Source of the DNA: Chiridota heheva
Lineage: Eukaryota > Echinodermata > Holothuroidea > Apodida > Chiridotidae
NCBI GenBank assembly: GCA_020152595.1
Contig: JAIGNY010000750.1
Location: forward strand, 798,501 to 862,500
Length of the DNA: 64,000 nt
Direction: 5' to 3'
A program made the translations under genes and the position numbers. Below the pieces are notes generated by a model. The model made no database searches and was not told where the DNA came from. It saw only the letters and a program-made list of their open reading frames with translations. Below, in pieces: positions 1 to 12,432 of this stretch (positions within the stretch are counted from its first letter, which is position 1; every line of letters starts with the position of its first letter).

Positions 1-540
1 TATAAATATAAGAAAATAATAACAGCTTGGTTAGAAATGTATTGTTGAAAAATTGTTCTACTCCCAGTGTAAAAATGTCAAATTTCAAGGAAGACATTAC
101 ATAGGTATGTTGTTTGTATGATGTAAAAGTGTCAAAAGAAATTTCGTTCTGGGAGTGACGTCATCACAAGTTCACCAGTTTTTATAAGCAAGAACATGCA
201 TGAGCTGGTGAGAGCAAATACTATATTTGCTTTTTTTCCAATTTCTGCAATTACAACCAACACACATTTTGGAATAATTTTCTATCAAATTTTCCAAATA
301 ATAAAGAGAGAGTAATATGAAACCCTCTTTAAATAAATGGCAAAGAAAATGTTAATCTTTTTTTTGTTGTTGTCATTTTATTCTTTTTTTAAAGGAAATA
401 AATACCTTAAAACCTTAACAATTTTAAAAGCTCAGTGGTCTATAATGTTGCTTTTAAGAGCTGCCTGTACTTCAAGAGTCCTGCACAGTTGTCATTGATC
501 TGATACTAGTGTACATGTATGTTACTGTCTAAATTTCAAA
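1..540. other. Unannotated, AT-rich; no gene seen
   Basis: No exon or repeat is recognised. A perfect TGACGTCA (cAMP-response-element palindrome) occurs at 156-163, which may be chance. Confidence 0.5.
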
Positions 541-2919
541 TCATGGCTTGATACCTGCAAGCATATCAAGGGTTAATACCTGCAAGCATATCATGGCTTG
601 ATACCTCCAAGCATATGACTTGATATCTCCAACCATATCATGGCTTGATACCTCCAAGCATATCATGGCTTGATACCTCCAAGCATATCATGGCTTGATA
701 CCTTCCAGCATATCATGGCCTGATACCTCCAAGCATATCATGGCTTGATACCTCCAAGCATATGGCTTGATACCTCCAAGCATATCCTGGCTTGATACCT
801 CCAAGCATATCATGGCTTGATACCTCCAAGCATATCATGGCTTGATACCTCCAAGCATATGGCTTGATACCGCCAAGCATATCCTGGCTTGATACCTCCA
901 AGCATATGGCTTGATACCTCCAAGCATATCCTGGCTTGATACCTCCAAGCATATCATGGCTTGATACCTCCAAGCATATCATGGCTTGATACCTCCAAGC
1001 ATATCATGGCTTGATACCTCCAAGCATATCCTGGCTTGATACCTCCAAGCATATGGCTTGATACCTCCAAGCATATCCTGGCTTGATACCTCCAAGCATA
1101 TCCTGGCTTGATACCTCCAAGCATATGGCTTGATACCTCCAAGCATATCCTGGCTTGATACCTCCAAGCATATCATGGCTTGATACCTCCAAGCATATCC
1201 TGGCTTGATACCTCCAAGCATATGGCTTGATACCTCCCAGCATATTATGGTTTGATACCTCCAAGCATATGGCTTGATACATCCAAGCATATCCTGGCTT
1301 GATACCTCCAAGCATATCATGGCTTGATACCTCCAAGCATATCATGGCTTGATACCTCCTAGCATATGGCTTGATACCTCCAAGCATATCATGGCTTGAT
1401 ACCTCCAAGCATATGGCTCGATACCTCCAAGTATATGGCTTGATACCTCCAAGCATATCATGGCTTGATACCTCCCAGCATATCATGGCTTGATACCTTC
1501 AAGCATATCATGGCTTGATACCTCCAAGCATATCATGGCTTGATACCTCCAAGCATATGGCTTGATACCTCCAAGCATATCCTGGCTTGATACCTCCAAG
1601 CATATGGCTTGATACCTCCCAGCATATCATGGCTTGATACCTCCAAGCATATGGCTTGATACCTCCCAGCATATCATGGCTTGATACCTCCAAGCATATG
1701 GCTTGATACCTCCAAGCATATCCTGGCTTGATACCTCCAAGCATATGGCTTGATACCTCCCAGCATATCATGGCTTGATACCTCCAAGCATATCATGGCT
1801 TGATACCTCCAAGCATATCATGGCTTGATACCTCCAAGCATATCATGGCTTGATACCTCCAAGCATATGGCTTGATACCTCCAAGCATATCCTGGCTTGA
1901 TACCTCCAAGCATATGGCTTGATACCTCCCAGCATATCATGGCTTGATACCTCCAAGCATATCATGGCTTGATACCTCCAAGCATATCATGGCTTGATAC
2001 CTCCCAGCATATCATGGCTTGATACCTCCTAGCATATGGCTTGATACCTCCAAGCATATCATGGCTTGATACCTGCAAGCATATCCTGGCTTGATACCTC
2101 CAAGCATATGGCTTGATACCTCCCAGCATATTATGGTTTGATACCTCCAAGCATATCATGGCTTGATACCTCCAAGCATATGGCTTGATACATCCAAGCA
2201 TATGGCTTGATACATCCAAGCATATCCTGGCTTGATACCTCCAAGCATATGGCTTGATACCTTCCAGCATATTATGGCTTGATACCTCCAAGCATATCAT
2301 GGCTTGATACCTCCAAGCATATGGCTTGATACCTCCAAGCATATCCTGGCTTGATACCTCCAAGCATATGGCTTGATACCTTCCAGCATATTATGGCTTG
2401 ATACCTCCAAGCATATCATGGCTTGATACCTCCAAGCATATCATGGCTTGATACCTTCCAGCATATCATGGCCTGATACCTCCAAGCATATGGCTTGATA
2501 CCTCCAAGCATATGGCTTGATACCTTCCAGCATATTATGGCTTGATACCTCCAAGCATATCATGGCTTGATACCTCCAAGCATATCATGGCTTGATACCT
2601 TCCAGCATATCATGGCTTGATACCTCCAAGCATATGGCTTGATACATCCAAGCATATCATGGCTTGATAACTCCAAGCATATCATGGCTTGATACCTCCA
2701 AGCATATGGCTTGATACCTCCAAGCATATAATGGCTTGATACATCAGATCATATCATGGCTTGATACCTCCAAGCATATGGCTTGATACATCCAAGCATA
2801 TCATGGCTTGATACCTCCAAGCATATGGCTTGATACCTCCCAGCATATCATGGCTTGATACCTCCAAGCATATGGCTTGATACCTCCCAGCATATCATGG
2901 CTTGATACCTCCAAGCATG
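541..2919. repeat. Minisatellite with mixed 22- and 25-bp units
   Basis: This is an array of roughly 100 units built on GGCTTGATACCTCCAAGCAT. Units are 22 or 25 bp according to the presence of a three-base ATC-type insert (CATATCATGG or CATATCCTGG against CATATGG). Scattered point variants such as CCCAGC, TTCCAGC and ACATCC recur in blocks, indicating local duplication. The many reading frames across it are by-products of the repeat, not genes. Confidence 0.97.
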
Positions 2920-3144
2920 ATGCACGCTCTAATCTTGAACAAGTTCACTTGCCTATTTGATTCTGACTAAATTTAGTTTAACATAATCTTTCCCATTTCA
3001 TTAAAATGATACTATAAAGTAACAAGCTTGTTCTGACATTTCACTGCAGGGAAAGAAAAGTATGTTCCTCCCACAATTAAACTTCCATCAAATACATTCA
3101 AATGAAACAAAAATGACCAAATTCGGTTTCAAATTTTAACTTAC
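2920..3144. other. Intergenic/intronic, nothing recognised
   Basis: This short unique stretch lies between the minisatellite and the tentative exon. No feature is seen. Confidence 0.5.
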
Positions 3145-3191
3145 GGACTTGAAAGACTATCTCCACTTGAAGTACTCATGACTTGCTCAGG
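3145..3191 (-). CDS. Tentative FAK linker exon, Ser-rich
   Basis: This candidate of 47 nt has a strong GTAAGTTAA donor and a T-rich acceptor ending in TTTATTAG. Only one frame is open, phase 0, giving PEQVMSTSSGDSLSSP. The upstream exon 5749 leaves phase 1, so direct joining would hit a stop. Either an exon of phase 1 to 0 lies between them, or a downstream acceptor (AG before TCATGAG) is used, which restores the frame. There is no homology support. Similar open, splice-flanked segments arise by chance. Confidence 0.3.
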
Positions 3192-3591
3192 CTAATAAAC
3201 CAAACAGCTTTCAAATAACTCCATTAATATTCCTCATTGCGTAGACTTTGAAAGCTATACACGCGACTCCTCCACCAAAAAAACCGTTACTAGAATACAG
3301 ACTGTAACCACAAGAGGATGTGACTCCATACAAATTATATGTGTGCCTTTTCCTTTCCCAATAGGAAACTTGAACTTTCCATAGGTTAATTCAATATTCC
3401 ACTTAAAAAACTCAAAACTTTGAAAGAGATACAGCTTTTAAAATGACCTTCCACATCCTGAAAAAACTACACAAACTTAGCAGTCTTACAGTCCATTTTG
3501 GAACTATTTATTACTTCAATATTTTGGATTGCTTTAGGCTGTAAACTTGAAATGTTTAGAACTTCTTTTGTTTTTACTGGTATTTGAAAAG

Positions 3592-3745
3592 TTTGTTTGT
3601 TAGTTTGTTTGTTTGTTTGTTTGATAAGAGTTTAACGGCACCACAACAGCTTAGGTCAAATTGTGCCTGAGAGGTTAGATCATTCCAGAGGTAGGAAGGA
3701 AAGTAAACAGGAGGAGATGGAGAGAAACACGAGAAAGAATCTTTA
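3592..3745 (-). mobile_element. I-type LINE, 3' end fragment
   Basis: The plus strand starts with (GTTT)n then GATAAGAGTTTAACGGCACC, the reverse complement of the LINE 3' terminus that ends in an (AAAC)n tail. It shares the GGTCAAATTGTGCCTGAGAG block with the longer copies. It is 5'-truncated and non-coding. Confidence 0.85.
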
Positions 3746-5127
3746 TGTACGTACACACGACCAAATCACAAACAAATAATTAGCAGAAATTAAAAACGAT
3801 GAATAAAACCGTTTTCAGCAAATGTTAATAGAGTTTCACATAATGGCTTCAAATCAATATTTGAAAATAAATCAAACAAGATATTAAATTCTCTAATCAT
3901 GAAACAGCAAAAGAAATCAACCAGATATCCACAATTCAAAGTACAGTACGTGTTCACAAAATCTTAAATACAAAAAACAGTACACATCAGTTGACAAGCC
4001 AACATATTCTTTATAACACAGCATATACACCTATAAAGGGAGCCTCAGAACAGATTCCCTCTGCCTTACACAAGCTCTTAAAGTATTTATTCTATGACAC
4101 ATAATGAACCACAAACAAAATACTTCCAGAAGTCCAGACATTACCAAAACAACACTGCTAATGACTTTGTCCACCCTCACCCAGTAAGGAAGTCCATATT
4201 ACAATATTAATTTTCACCTTCACACAAATACGTAAGGCCTCTCTTAATGACAATTAATGTACGGACAAGCAACAGCTTATCAACGTCCCGAAGGAAACGC
4301 ACGCAGGATATGGTTCCATCGATCAACACATGCTATAAGGGTATTGCCAAAATACAACAACAAAGAAGTAGGCTTTTTGTGGTATGAATGGCTCATTACA
4401 CTCGCATGGATGAGTAATTGAAGGTAAGATATACAACTGGTATAAACGTGCAGAGGAAATATGATTAACGGAGTGTTCAATCCAGAAACAAAAGGTAATA
4501 AAGATACGTCCTTGCAAACCATGTATGAGAAATTTCCTACTAAACAACGTTTGATTAAAATTAGCCCTAAAATAGATGAAACAGCATGGGAAAAGCTTTG
4601 TTTGCGAAATATGCTCATCGAGCTTTAAATTGAAATATAAGGGTTATATATATACATAGCACATATTCAAATATTTATTTGCATTAGGACAGGAGTGTTA
4701 ATTCTCAATACTTGATGCTGGATCTATAATCATTAAAAACTCTCATACCCTTCATTCTCTTGGAAAAATTTCAGTTTTATATGATGGCATGATATTTTGT
4801 TTACATAATTTTAAGACAGAAAAACAGGCACTTTGATGTATTAAAGCTAAAGCCAGTTGCAGCATTTTTACAAGGAAGTTTCTTCTCCACAGAAATTAAC
4901 AGGACTTGAATGGATTGTAGTATAATTTGGTTCAGTATCTATTAAAAAATAATCAACAATTAAAGAAATAACAATTAGTATTTGTCTTCCTCATGGGTGA
5001 AACCAAAGTAGTCCTAGGAGAAACCAGAAGAGAACATGTAATAAATCATATGGTGTGAAATCTGTGAATTTCACGGCACAATAATGACCAAGATCTAGTA
5101 AAGCTGTAATGATAAAAATAGCTAATA

Positions 5128-5477
5128 TTGTTTGTTGTTTGTTTGTTTGATGAGGGCTTAACGGCACCACGACAACAAAGGTCAAATTGTGCCTAAGAGG
5201 TCAGATCATTCTAGAGGTAGGAAGGAAAGGAAACAGGGGGTGAATGAGAGAAATTCAAGAATAAAAGGTCAGAAAGCTGTGATTGAGAGGGGAGGTGCAT
5301 GATTGAAACAAAAACAAAGTAGAGAGGGGGTGGAAGAGGAGAACTGAATATGGTTGTAGAGGGAGGCATGATGAAGGAAGGAGATAATTTTTTCCAGAGG
5401 ATTTTTCTGGAAGAACTCAGCAATTCAGTTGTGGGGAGCGAGGGAAGCTCTGGGAAGGTTGTACAGGGGGGCAAGCA
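5128..5477 (-). mobile_element. I-type LINE, 5'-truncated 3' fragment
   Basis: This carries the same (GTTT)n GATGAGGGCTTAACGGCACC 3' terminus and extends about 350 bases into the end of the ORF2 reading frame (CTTFPELPSL-type residues, minus strand). Frameshifts and stops leave it dead. Confidence 0.88.
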
Positions 5478-5748
5478 ATATTGATTACAAAGCGCTAAGT
5501 AATATGCCCTTGCATATTATAACAGGTATGGTGTGAAATATCAATACACGTTCTGAATGCATGTTCTAAACTCAAATGATAATACAAGTAAACCTTCATA
5601 GGTTCACTGCAGGGGTCTATTGACTCATACAAGAATTCTTAAAGGCAGACAACCACAAGCATCTCAAGGAGCATGAATTTGCATATTCACAGATAGATGA
5701 GATTTTCACCATACTTCATCTTATATAAACTGATATTACTAATCTTAC

Positions 5749-5849
5749 TGTTCTCATTTACAGGAATAAGTCCTACATTGTTCGTTGTAAAAACAGGGGA
5801 AACTTCCTCCTTGCCTAGAGTACGAGGGCGGACAAGAGCAGGAGGTGAC
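5749..5849 (-). CDS. PTK2: FAK exon: proline-containing linker
   Basis: This 101-nt exon supplies one base to complete the Lys codon started by the previous exon, then 33 codons, leaving one base (A). The acceptor is CACTTTTCAAAG and the donor GTAAGATT. The translation starts SPPALVRPRTLGKEEVSP and ends near GLIPVNEN. It has no residue-level match that I recall in vertebrate FAK, but its phase, position and splice sites fit. The vertebrate linker has a PxxP SH3 site for Src close to Tyr-397; the SPPALVRPR stretch may be comparable, which is inference. The tyrosine site itself (DDYAEI in vertebrates) is not in this exon. Confidence 0.72.
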
Positions 5850-7001
5850 CTTTGAAAAGTGATATGAATTTATTCTATGTCATAGTTAAGCTTTAAACAA
5901 CAAATCAAAATCACAAGATTAGTTCTAACATATATGAAACTACTTTTTTTGCTTATTCCTATTTGATCGAAAACTAACAACTTTCTGAGGAACACATTGT
6001 GGTTACAGATCTGGACATTTTCATGCACAATTATCAATTATGAAGATTATTACATTGTGATGTACTTGATCCAATTTCTAACTATTTGCCACTTAAATAC
6101 CGCGGAGCAACACTGCATTTTTTATTGTTGTACTTATTCTTGCAAATGTCATTATAAAATATAGCCAATTTCACAACTTATGACAATAAAAGAATACAAT
6201 GAAATGAAAATATTCTAACTACAAATATGTTTTTAAATGGATCACAAAAATCTATAATTGATTTAATGTTTGATTTTGGATGACTAACTGTATGTCTGAA
6301 ATTTCATTACAGTTATGAAACCAACAGCTGGACACTTGAATTGGTTAATGTTACATTAGATTTGGCAAGGAATTGACTGGATGTTACATTGACTTGACAC
6401 CTACATGTACAGTCACTACAAAGTACAACATCTATAAAGCTATCATGCAGACATCAAAGGTAATGCAACTTGATGTTTCCATGACGATAATGTTTGTCAA
6501 ACAAACCATGCTTGGCTGGCAAACCACTGATACAAATCATGCAATTACACCAGCATTGCATGATCCAATACAGTCAAAATCATGTTCCATTTTTGCATAG
6601 GGAAATGTCTTTCACATGTAATATAATCATTCCACAATTATGACACATGCCAATTTTGAGATGAATATTTAATGACATCCAAATTGAATCGGTATTGAAT
6701 GGGCTGTAGTCCAATCATGCTCAAGAGATGACGAACCTCTTCTTATTTGTGCTAGATTTAACAGAAAATCTACAGCATGCTATGATAAAATTAATTTGAG
6801 TGCAGCCTTATATTTGCTGTACTCCAGTTTCATTGAAAATATTACCTCTTTGTTTGAATTATTAAGAGCAATTCGAGCTGTATAGTCTTGCTTAAGCATG
6901 CAGTATGCATTGCTTATAAAATCATCTATGACAATTGATTCTCATTAAGGAGCGTCAAAGTTACAAAATAATACAAACAGATTAAAAGAAAGGACTCTTA
7001 C
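5850..7001 (-). other. FAK intron, 1.15 kb, within the linker
   Basis: This is the intron between linker exons 7002 and 5749. I see no repeat, RNA gene or further exon in it; a plus-strand ORF at 6373-6600 has no recognisable product. Confidence 0.8.
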
Positions 7002-7041
7002 TTTTCTTCTGGTGGAATTGAGGGCAGTGCACGATCTCCAT
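7002..7041 (-). CDS. PTK2: FAK exon: start of FERM-kinase linker
   Basis: This 40-nt exon enters with two bases that complete the split codon from 40244 (G plus AT gives Asp), and leaves two bases (AA). The acceptor is CTTCAAACAG and the donor GTAAGA. The translation DGDRALPSIPPEEK matches vertebrate FAK EGERALPSIPKLANSEK immediately after the FERM domain. Exact phase agreement with both neighbours supports it despite its length. Alternative upstream exons ending in phase 1 could also splice here. Confidence 0.93.
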
Positions 7042-8204
7042 CTGTTTGAAGCAACAAAGAAATCATACAATGAAAGGAAGAAAAACAAAGAATACTCTTG
7101 GTTTCATAACTTTAATCAAAGTAAATATTTTGCATAAGGAAATACAAAATAGGAAGTAATGGATAAAAGAAATTAGCAGCAAAAAAAAACAACTCAATAT
7201 ATCAAATGTACCTAATTTTCTATACAAAAAATTTGAAGAAGAAAAAAAGGGAATTCCTAACTGATGATTTGTTGTTGCTTCCTTGTATGTTGATAACATT
7301 ACATTTGATAAAACTGCCACATACACATCTCAAACCAAGTTAACTACTTTTCTGGTATGTTAAGCACATGGGACAGTCATTTTTGGGCACTTTCTATTCC
7401 AAAAGACAAAACGACACTGTTGATGTAAAACCTTAGATGAAGATGAGGGTGGGGTATCACTATGTAAACTTCAAAATACAATGGATTATGCATATTGCCT
7501 GTAACCTACAATGGAAGGTAGAGGGGGGGAGAGCCTAAACAACAAGCACAATGAAGAGTTTTAGATAAAATGTCACCTGTTTACCTAACTTCATATCATC
7601 ATCTTTAGTCAATTATATTTTAAATGCACAATCCCAATGACATTTACATGTTTGAGTACCCCAATAAAGATATGCTTCTGGATATATAATATACAAATCA
7701 ACTTTTTGGTTTAATTTCCACTGCAAACTCCATAATATACAAATACAAATAATCCACAAAAGCTAATGTAGGCCACATTGACTCATCATGAGTAACTTCA
7801 CAGCAAATCACATCATACTATCTAAAGAAATACAACCTAAAAAAAAAAATCTCAAAATAGAGTTTCACTGATAATCCAACCAACAAAAGAAGATTTTCAT
7901 CCTCCTAACTAAATAGCATCTGTTTCAAGGTTAGTTAAAAGTTCATGGGCATGGAAATCTCTCATGAAAGAGGTGAGTAAGACCTTGAGAGACAGAATTG
8001 TTGAAATCATCTATGAGATCTTTATCTGTATCGCTTTGCACATTACTTTTCCTATCTACAAATAAATTGTGTGTACATGAGTGAATAAATTTAACTTGTG
8101 TTATCACTGTTATTCAACAGATATCAAGAAATTACATGGCAAAAATATTTACAATTTTCATAATTAAACTAGGTAATCCATAAAATAAAAAATAAAATAA
8201 AATG

Positions 8205-8207
<3 letters not shown>

Positions 8208-8299
<92 letters not shown>
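8208..8299. repeat. (TA)n microsatellite
   Basis: This is an almost pure TA dinucleotide run of about 90 bases. Confidence 0.99.
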
Positions 8300-8300
<1 letters not shown>

Positions 8301-8799
8301 AATTTCCATACTAAATTTGAAAGGAATGTGTACAGTATTGTGTTACTCATATTTTTTATCACCTGCAAATTAATTTCAGGAAGGTAAATTCTTCTAGAAA
8401 TCAATGACTAAGGACAAGTTATCTTCTTCAAGATTATATGATGAGCTTAGAGGATGGGAGAGGTAGATTGCAAAATGATTCAGGCATATTTGTTATACAG
8501 ATTCGAGGAAGTAATTAGATATGTGTCATATCACATATGCTGTGTTTGCCCAGGGCTTGAGATATTGGGGGACATGTGGAGCGATTTATCAAGAATTCCT
8601 CCAACTGTCATATCTAAAAAAAATCATATTCAATTTCTGTACTTAATAGCCTATGTTAGTAGAGTATTCAACAAATAAGAAAAACTTAGAGCTGAACACT
8701 TTGTAAAAAATTATCATATTAAATCATGTCTTCATCGGTTCCACTAAAAGACCATAATATTGAATATCCTGATAGGAGCTCAAAGTCAGGCCTTCTTTC

Positions 8800-9138
8800 C
8801 CCAGAGCTCTTCTTTTCACAGGGTTACATTTTTTCTTTACAGAGCTCTTCTTTTCACAGGGTTAGTTTTTTTTTCACAGAGCTCTTCTTTTCACAGCTTT
8901 TTTTCCAGAGCTCTTCTTTTCACAAGGTTTTTTCCACAGAGCTCTTCTTTTCACAGGGTTACAGTATTTTTCACAGAGCTCTTTTCACAGGGTTACAGTA
9001 TTTTTTCACAGAGCTCTTCTTTCCACAGGGCTACAGTATTTTTTCACAGAGCTCTTCTTTTCACAAGGTTACAATATTTTTTCACAGAGCTCTTCTTTTC
9101 ACAGGATTACAGTATTTTTTCACAGAGCTCTTCTTTCA
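8800..9138. repeat. Minisatellite, about 37-bp unit
   Basis: About nine units are built on GAGCTCTTCTTTTCACAGGG followed by TTACAGTATTTTTTCACA, with length variation between units. Open frames across it are by-products of the repeat. Each unit contains TTTTCACAG, a pyrimidine tract plus AG, on the plus strand, which is antisense to FAK. Confidence 0.95.
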
Positions 9139-9887
9139 GAAATAAAACCACAGTGATGATGGACTTATGTCTCCAAATGAAATTGAAATACATATGACCT
9201 CAATGCTTGAATTTGATTGGATCACTATGGATTAATACTAGCAATAAGATAAAATAATAGCTTCACTTTTCCTTTTGCACACTAGTAAAGAAAACTACTC
9301 TGGATGATTGATTGTACTTCTAGAATTTGTCAGCATGGTCAAGCATGAACTAAAGATATCAGCAGGATGAGTCATCCCCTACAGTCACAAATTCACAACT
9401 GACAAAAGCAATGAATCATTTTCAGATAAGAAAAATCTGATGGAAGACTCTCAGAATATATCAACCAAGATATAGGGATCAAATCTTGTAAGACAGAGCA
9501 CAAGAGGGACATTGGGATAAAGTAGAAACATGTTATTTTCTGGATCAGTTTAGGAAAAGTTGTATAAATTAGGGATGTCAATAGTTTGTAAACAACAGGG
9601 ACTGATATAGAGACTCAACCATAAAAGTGTATAAAGTCTAACTTACTTTTCATAAAGTATTTCACTGAAAATCACTAAATATATATTTCTTTAACTGTTC
9701 ATGTTTTAAGTCATTTCTCTCAAACTTCCTTTGCTCAAATGTCTAAATGACTAAAAGTCACACAAACTTTCGAAAAAATATTTAATAAAATATGCCATTG
9801 TAGAATGTGTCTCTGATAACACTTTTACTTTGTAATGAGTCATTTGTACATAATTTTGTTATAAAGTTTACCACTTGATCTTCTCCA

Positions 9888-11256
9888 TGCTATAATATAC
9901 CCAAAGTAGCATTTCCACTAATCTATAAAGAATATTTTTAACAATTTATAAAGTGATATTTACACCAATTTATAAAGTAATATTTTCAACAATCTATGAA
10001 ATAATATTTTCACCAATCTATAAAGTAATATTTTCACAAACCTATAAAGTAATATTTTCACAAATCTCTAAAGTAATATTTTCAAAAATCTATAAAGTAA
10101 TATTTTCAAAAATCTATTAGGTAATATTTTCACTAATCTATAAAGTAATATTTTCACTAATCTATAAAGTAATATTTACACCAATCTATAAAGTAATATT
10201 TTCAACAACCTATAAAGTAATATTTTCACCAACCTATAAAGTAATATTTTCAACAATCTATAAAGTAATATTTTCACCAATCTATGAAGTAATATTCTCA
10301 CCAATCAATAAAGTAAAATTTTACCGATCTACAAAGTAATATTTTCACCAATCTATTAAATAATATTTTACCAATCTATAAAGTAATATTTTCACCAATC
10401 TATAAAGTAATATTTTTACCAACCTATAAAGTAATATTGTCAACAATCTATAAAGTAATATTTTCACCAATCTATAAAGTAATATTTTCACCAATCAATA
10501 AAGTAAAATTTTCACCAATCTACAAAGTAATATTTTCACCAATCTATAAAGTAATATTTTTACCAATCTAAAAAGTAATATTTTCACCAATCTATAAAGT
10601 AATATTTCCACCAATCTATAAAGTAATATTTTTACCAATCTAGAAAGTAATATTTTCACAATTCTATAGCGTAAAATTTTCTGAAATCAATAAAGTAATA
10701 TTTTCATTAATCTATAAAATAATATTTTCACCAATCTATAAAGTAATATTTACACCAATCTATAAAGTAAAAATTACACCAATCTATAAAGTACTATAAA
10801 GTAATATTTTCACAAATCTATAAAGCAATATTTTCACAAATCTCTAAAGTAATATTTCTACTAATCTATAAAGTAATATTTACACCAAATCTATAAAGTA
10901 ATATTTACACCAATCTATAACATAATATTTTCACCAATCTATAAAGTAATATGTTCACCAATCAATAAAGTAATATTTTCACCAATCTATAAAGTAATAT
11001 TTTCACCAATCTATAAAGTAATATTTCCACCAATCTATAAAGTAATATTTTTACCAATCTAGAAAGTAATATTTTCACAATTCTATAGCGTAAAATTTTC
11101 TGAAATCAATAAAGTAATATTTTCACAAATCTATAAAGTAATATTTTCACCAATCTCTTAAGTAATATTTTCACAAAACTATAAAGTAATATTTTCACCA
11201 ATCTATAAAGTAATATTTTCACCAATCTATAAAGTACTATTTTCACCAATCTATGC
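9888..11256. repeat. Minisatellite, 24-bp unit
   Basis: More than 50 units follow the pattern TCTATAAAGTAATATTTTCA plus CCAA, with point variants (ACAA, ACTA, AACA) and occasional truncated units. A block from about 10640 recurs near 11060 with the same private variants (AATTCTATAGCGTAAAATTT), showing a larger segmental duplication inside the array. Confidence 0.97.
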
Positions 11257-11339
11257 CTTTCACAGTACTATTTCACACAATTATGAGAGACCTGTCTTAT
11301 CATAAAACTTATTCCTTAACCCTTAAGGGTTCCAGTTGG

Positions 11340-11630
11340 GGGTGTGGTCAGTAGGGGGGGGTTGCAAGGTTAAAGTGAATCAGGAGAGGGTAATGGTCAC
11401 TGCCACAGAGGCCAGCAGTGACCTTCAGCCAAAATTAAGGGGTTGGGGAGCAGACAGACAGGTCAATGCAGGTGAGGGTAGCCAGTGGCGGGGTGAAGAT
11501 AGGTTGGATTGAGTAAGGAGAGGCTGTGCTGTCGGAGAGTGTTTTCGTTGAGCTTGCCTTAATCCATGTTGGATTAAGGTGCCAGGGAGATGGTGCTCTT
11601 TTGATTTCTTTTTCAATAAAATGTGTCCCC
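11340..11630 (-). mobile_element. I-type LINE endonuclease fragment
   Basis: The minus strand encodes, with one stop, CIDLSVCSPTP and then GLCGSDHYPLLIHFNL. The GSDHYP motif is the C-terminal catalytic motif of apurinic-like endonucleases of LINE ORF2. Upstream residues (LGTHFIEK, TWIKASSTKTLSDS) fit the same domain. It is an isolated inactive piece, likely of the same LINE family as the neighbouring copies. Confidence 0.8.
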
Positions 11631-11897
11631 AACAAGTTCAGTACTAGCTGTGAACTTTCCTTTTAGTAATGTCACTGTACAGATCCTGTTCTTTCTTACA
11701 GTACAAAATTCTTACCGCCAGTAGAAAAAAGACATTCTCTCCCACAAAAAAAAATATTAAAAAAATTCTCAATATAAAGTGAAAGAAGAACATGGTCAAA
11801 CACTGAAGTTCTAAGAATTATTCGTGGCTCAAAACTGACTAAGAAGTGTATGCATGACTAAGGTTGAGAAAGCAAAATGGAAATTAATTATATTCAG

Positions 11898-12146
11898 TTT
11901 GTTTGATGTGTTTGAAGACAGTTTTACAACACCACAACAGCAAAGGTCAAATTGTGCCTGAGAGGTTAGATCATTCCAGAGGTAGGAAGGAGAGTAAACA
12001 GGGGAAGATTTGAGAGAAACACGAGAACTAAAAGCCAGAAAGCTGGGATCAAGAGAGGTGTATGGGTGAAAAAATAATGTAGAGAGAAAGGGTGGGGAAG
12101 GAGGACTAAATATGGTTGTAGAGGGAAGTATGATGAAGGAAGGAGA
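11898..12146 (-). mobile_element. I-type LINE 3' fragment with 13-bp target duplication
   Basis: This copy begins (plus strand) with TTTGTTTGATG and includes the AAATTGTGCCTGAGAGGTTA block. It is bounded by a perfect 13-base direct repeat, TAATTATATTCAG, at 11885-11897 and 12147-12159. That is the mark of target-primed reverse transcription with 5' truncation. Confidence 0.93.
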
Positions 12147-12432
12147 TAATTATATTCAGTGGGATATTTTATAAACCTGAAAATAAAACTTAAGCAGACC
12201 TAAGGAAAAAACATACTTCACCCTTAATTGAATTACCTCTCTAATTATTAAAAAAAAGGCCACTCCCACCTTATTAACTATGTGGGGTAAACAAACCTCA
12301 AATCAGCAATCATGCATGACTAATGCATTGACATTTCAATGTTCATGTGTCCTGCCATAAGTTTTGATCAATTTATGGCACTTCTCCAGATCTTTAGATA
12401 TTTTAGTAATAAACAAAATACTGTTTACTAAC

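Larger units (their letters stand above)
3192..5748 (-). other. Presumed FAK intron with two LINE tails
   Basis: This stretch lies downstream (gene sense) of exon 5749 and holds I-type LINE 3' fragments at 3592-3745 and 5128-5477. An open frame at 4280-4618 (112 codons, minus) has no recognisable domain and no ordered splice sites. No exon carrying the DDYAEI-type tyrosine site was found here. Confidence 0.6.

Noticed and set aside
713-2363. Several open frames of 60-160 codons across the first minisatellite
   Set aside because: They are frame-by-frame readings of 22/25-bp units on one strand with no other coding signal.
541-2919. CRISPR-like array
   Set aside because: Repeats are contiguous with no unique spacers, and the surrounding genome is clearly animal.
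4280-4618. 112-codon minus-strand frame between LINE tails
   Set aside because: No homology is recalled, residue composition is low in protein-like motifs, and it does not fit FAK phase.
5813-5816. GC-AG donor (CTAG|GCAAGG) inside exon 5749-5849
   Set aside because: The frame continues openly to a canonical GTAAGA donor in phase, so a rare GC donor is unnecessary.
8726-9197. Open frames of 139 and 145 codons (plus)
   Set aside because: They are translations of the 37-bp minisatellite.
9645-9663. 18-nt phase-1 microexon before a GTAAGTTAG donor
   Set aside because: Its residues (VKYFMK) are uninformative and the acceptor is poor; a similar 18-nt interval near 24414-24431 shows how easily this arises by chance.
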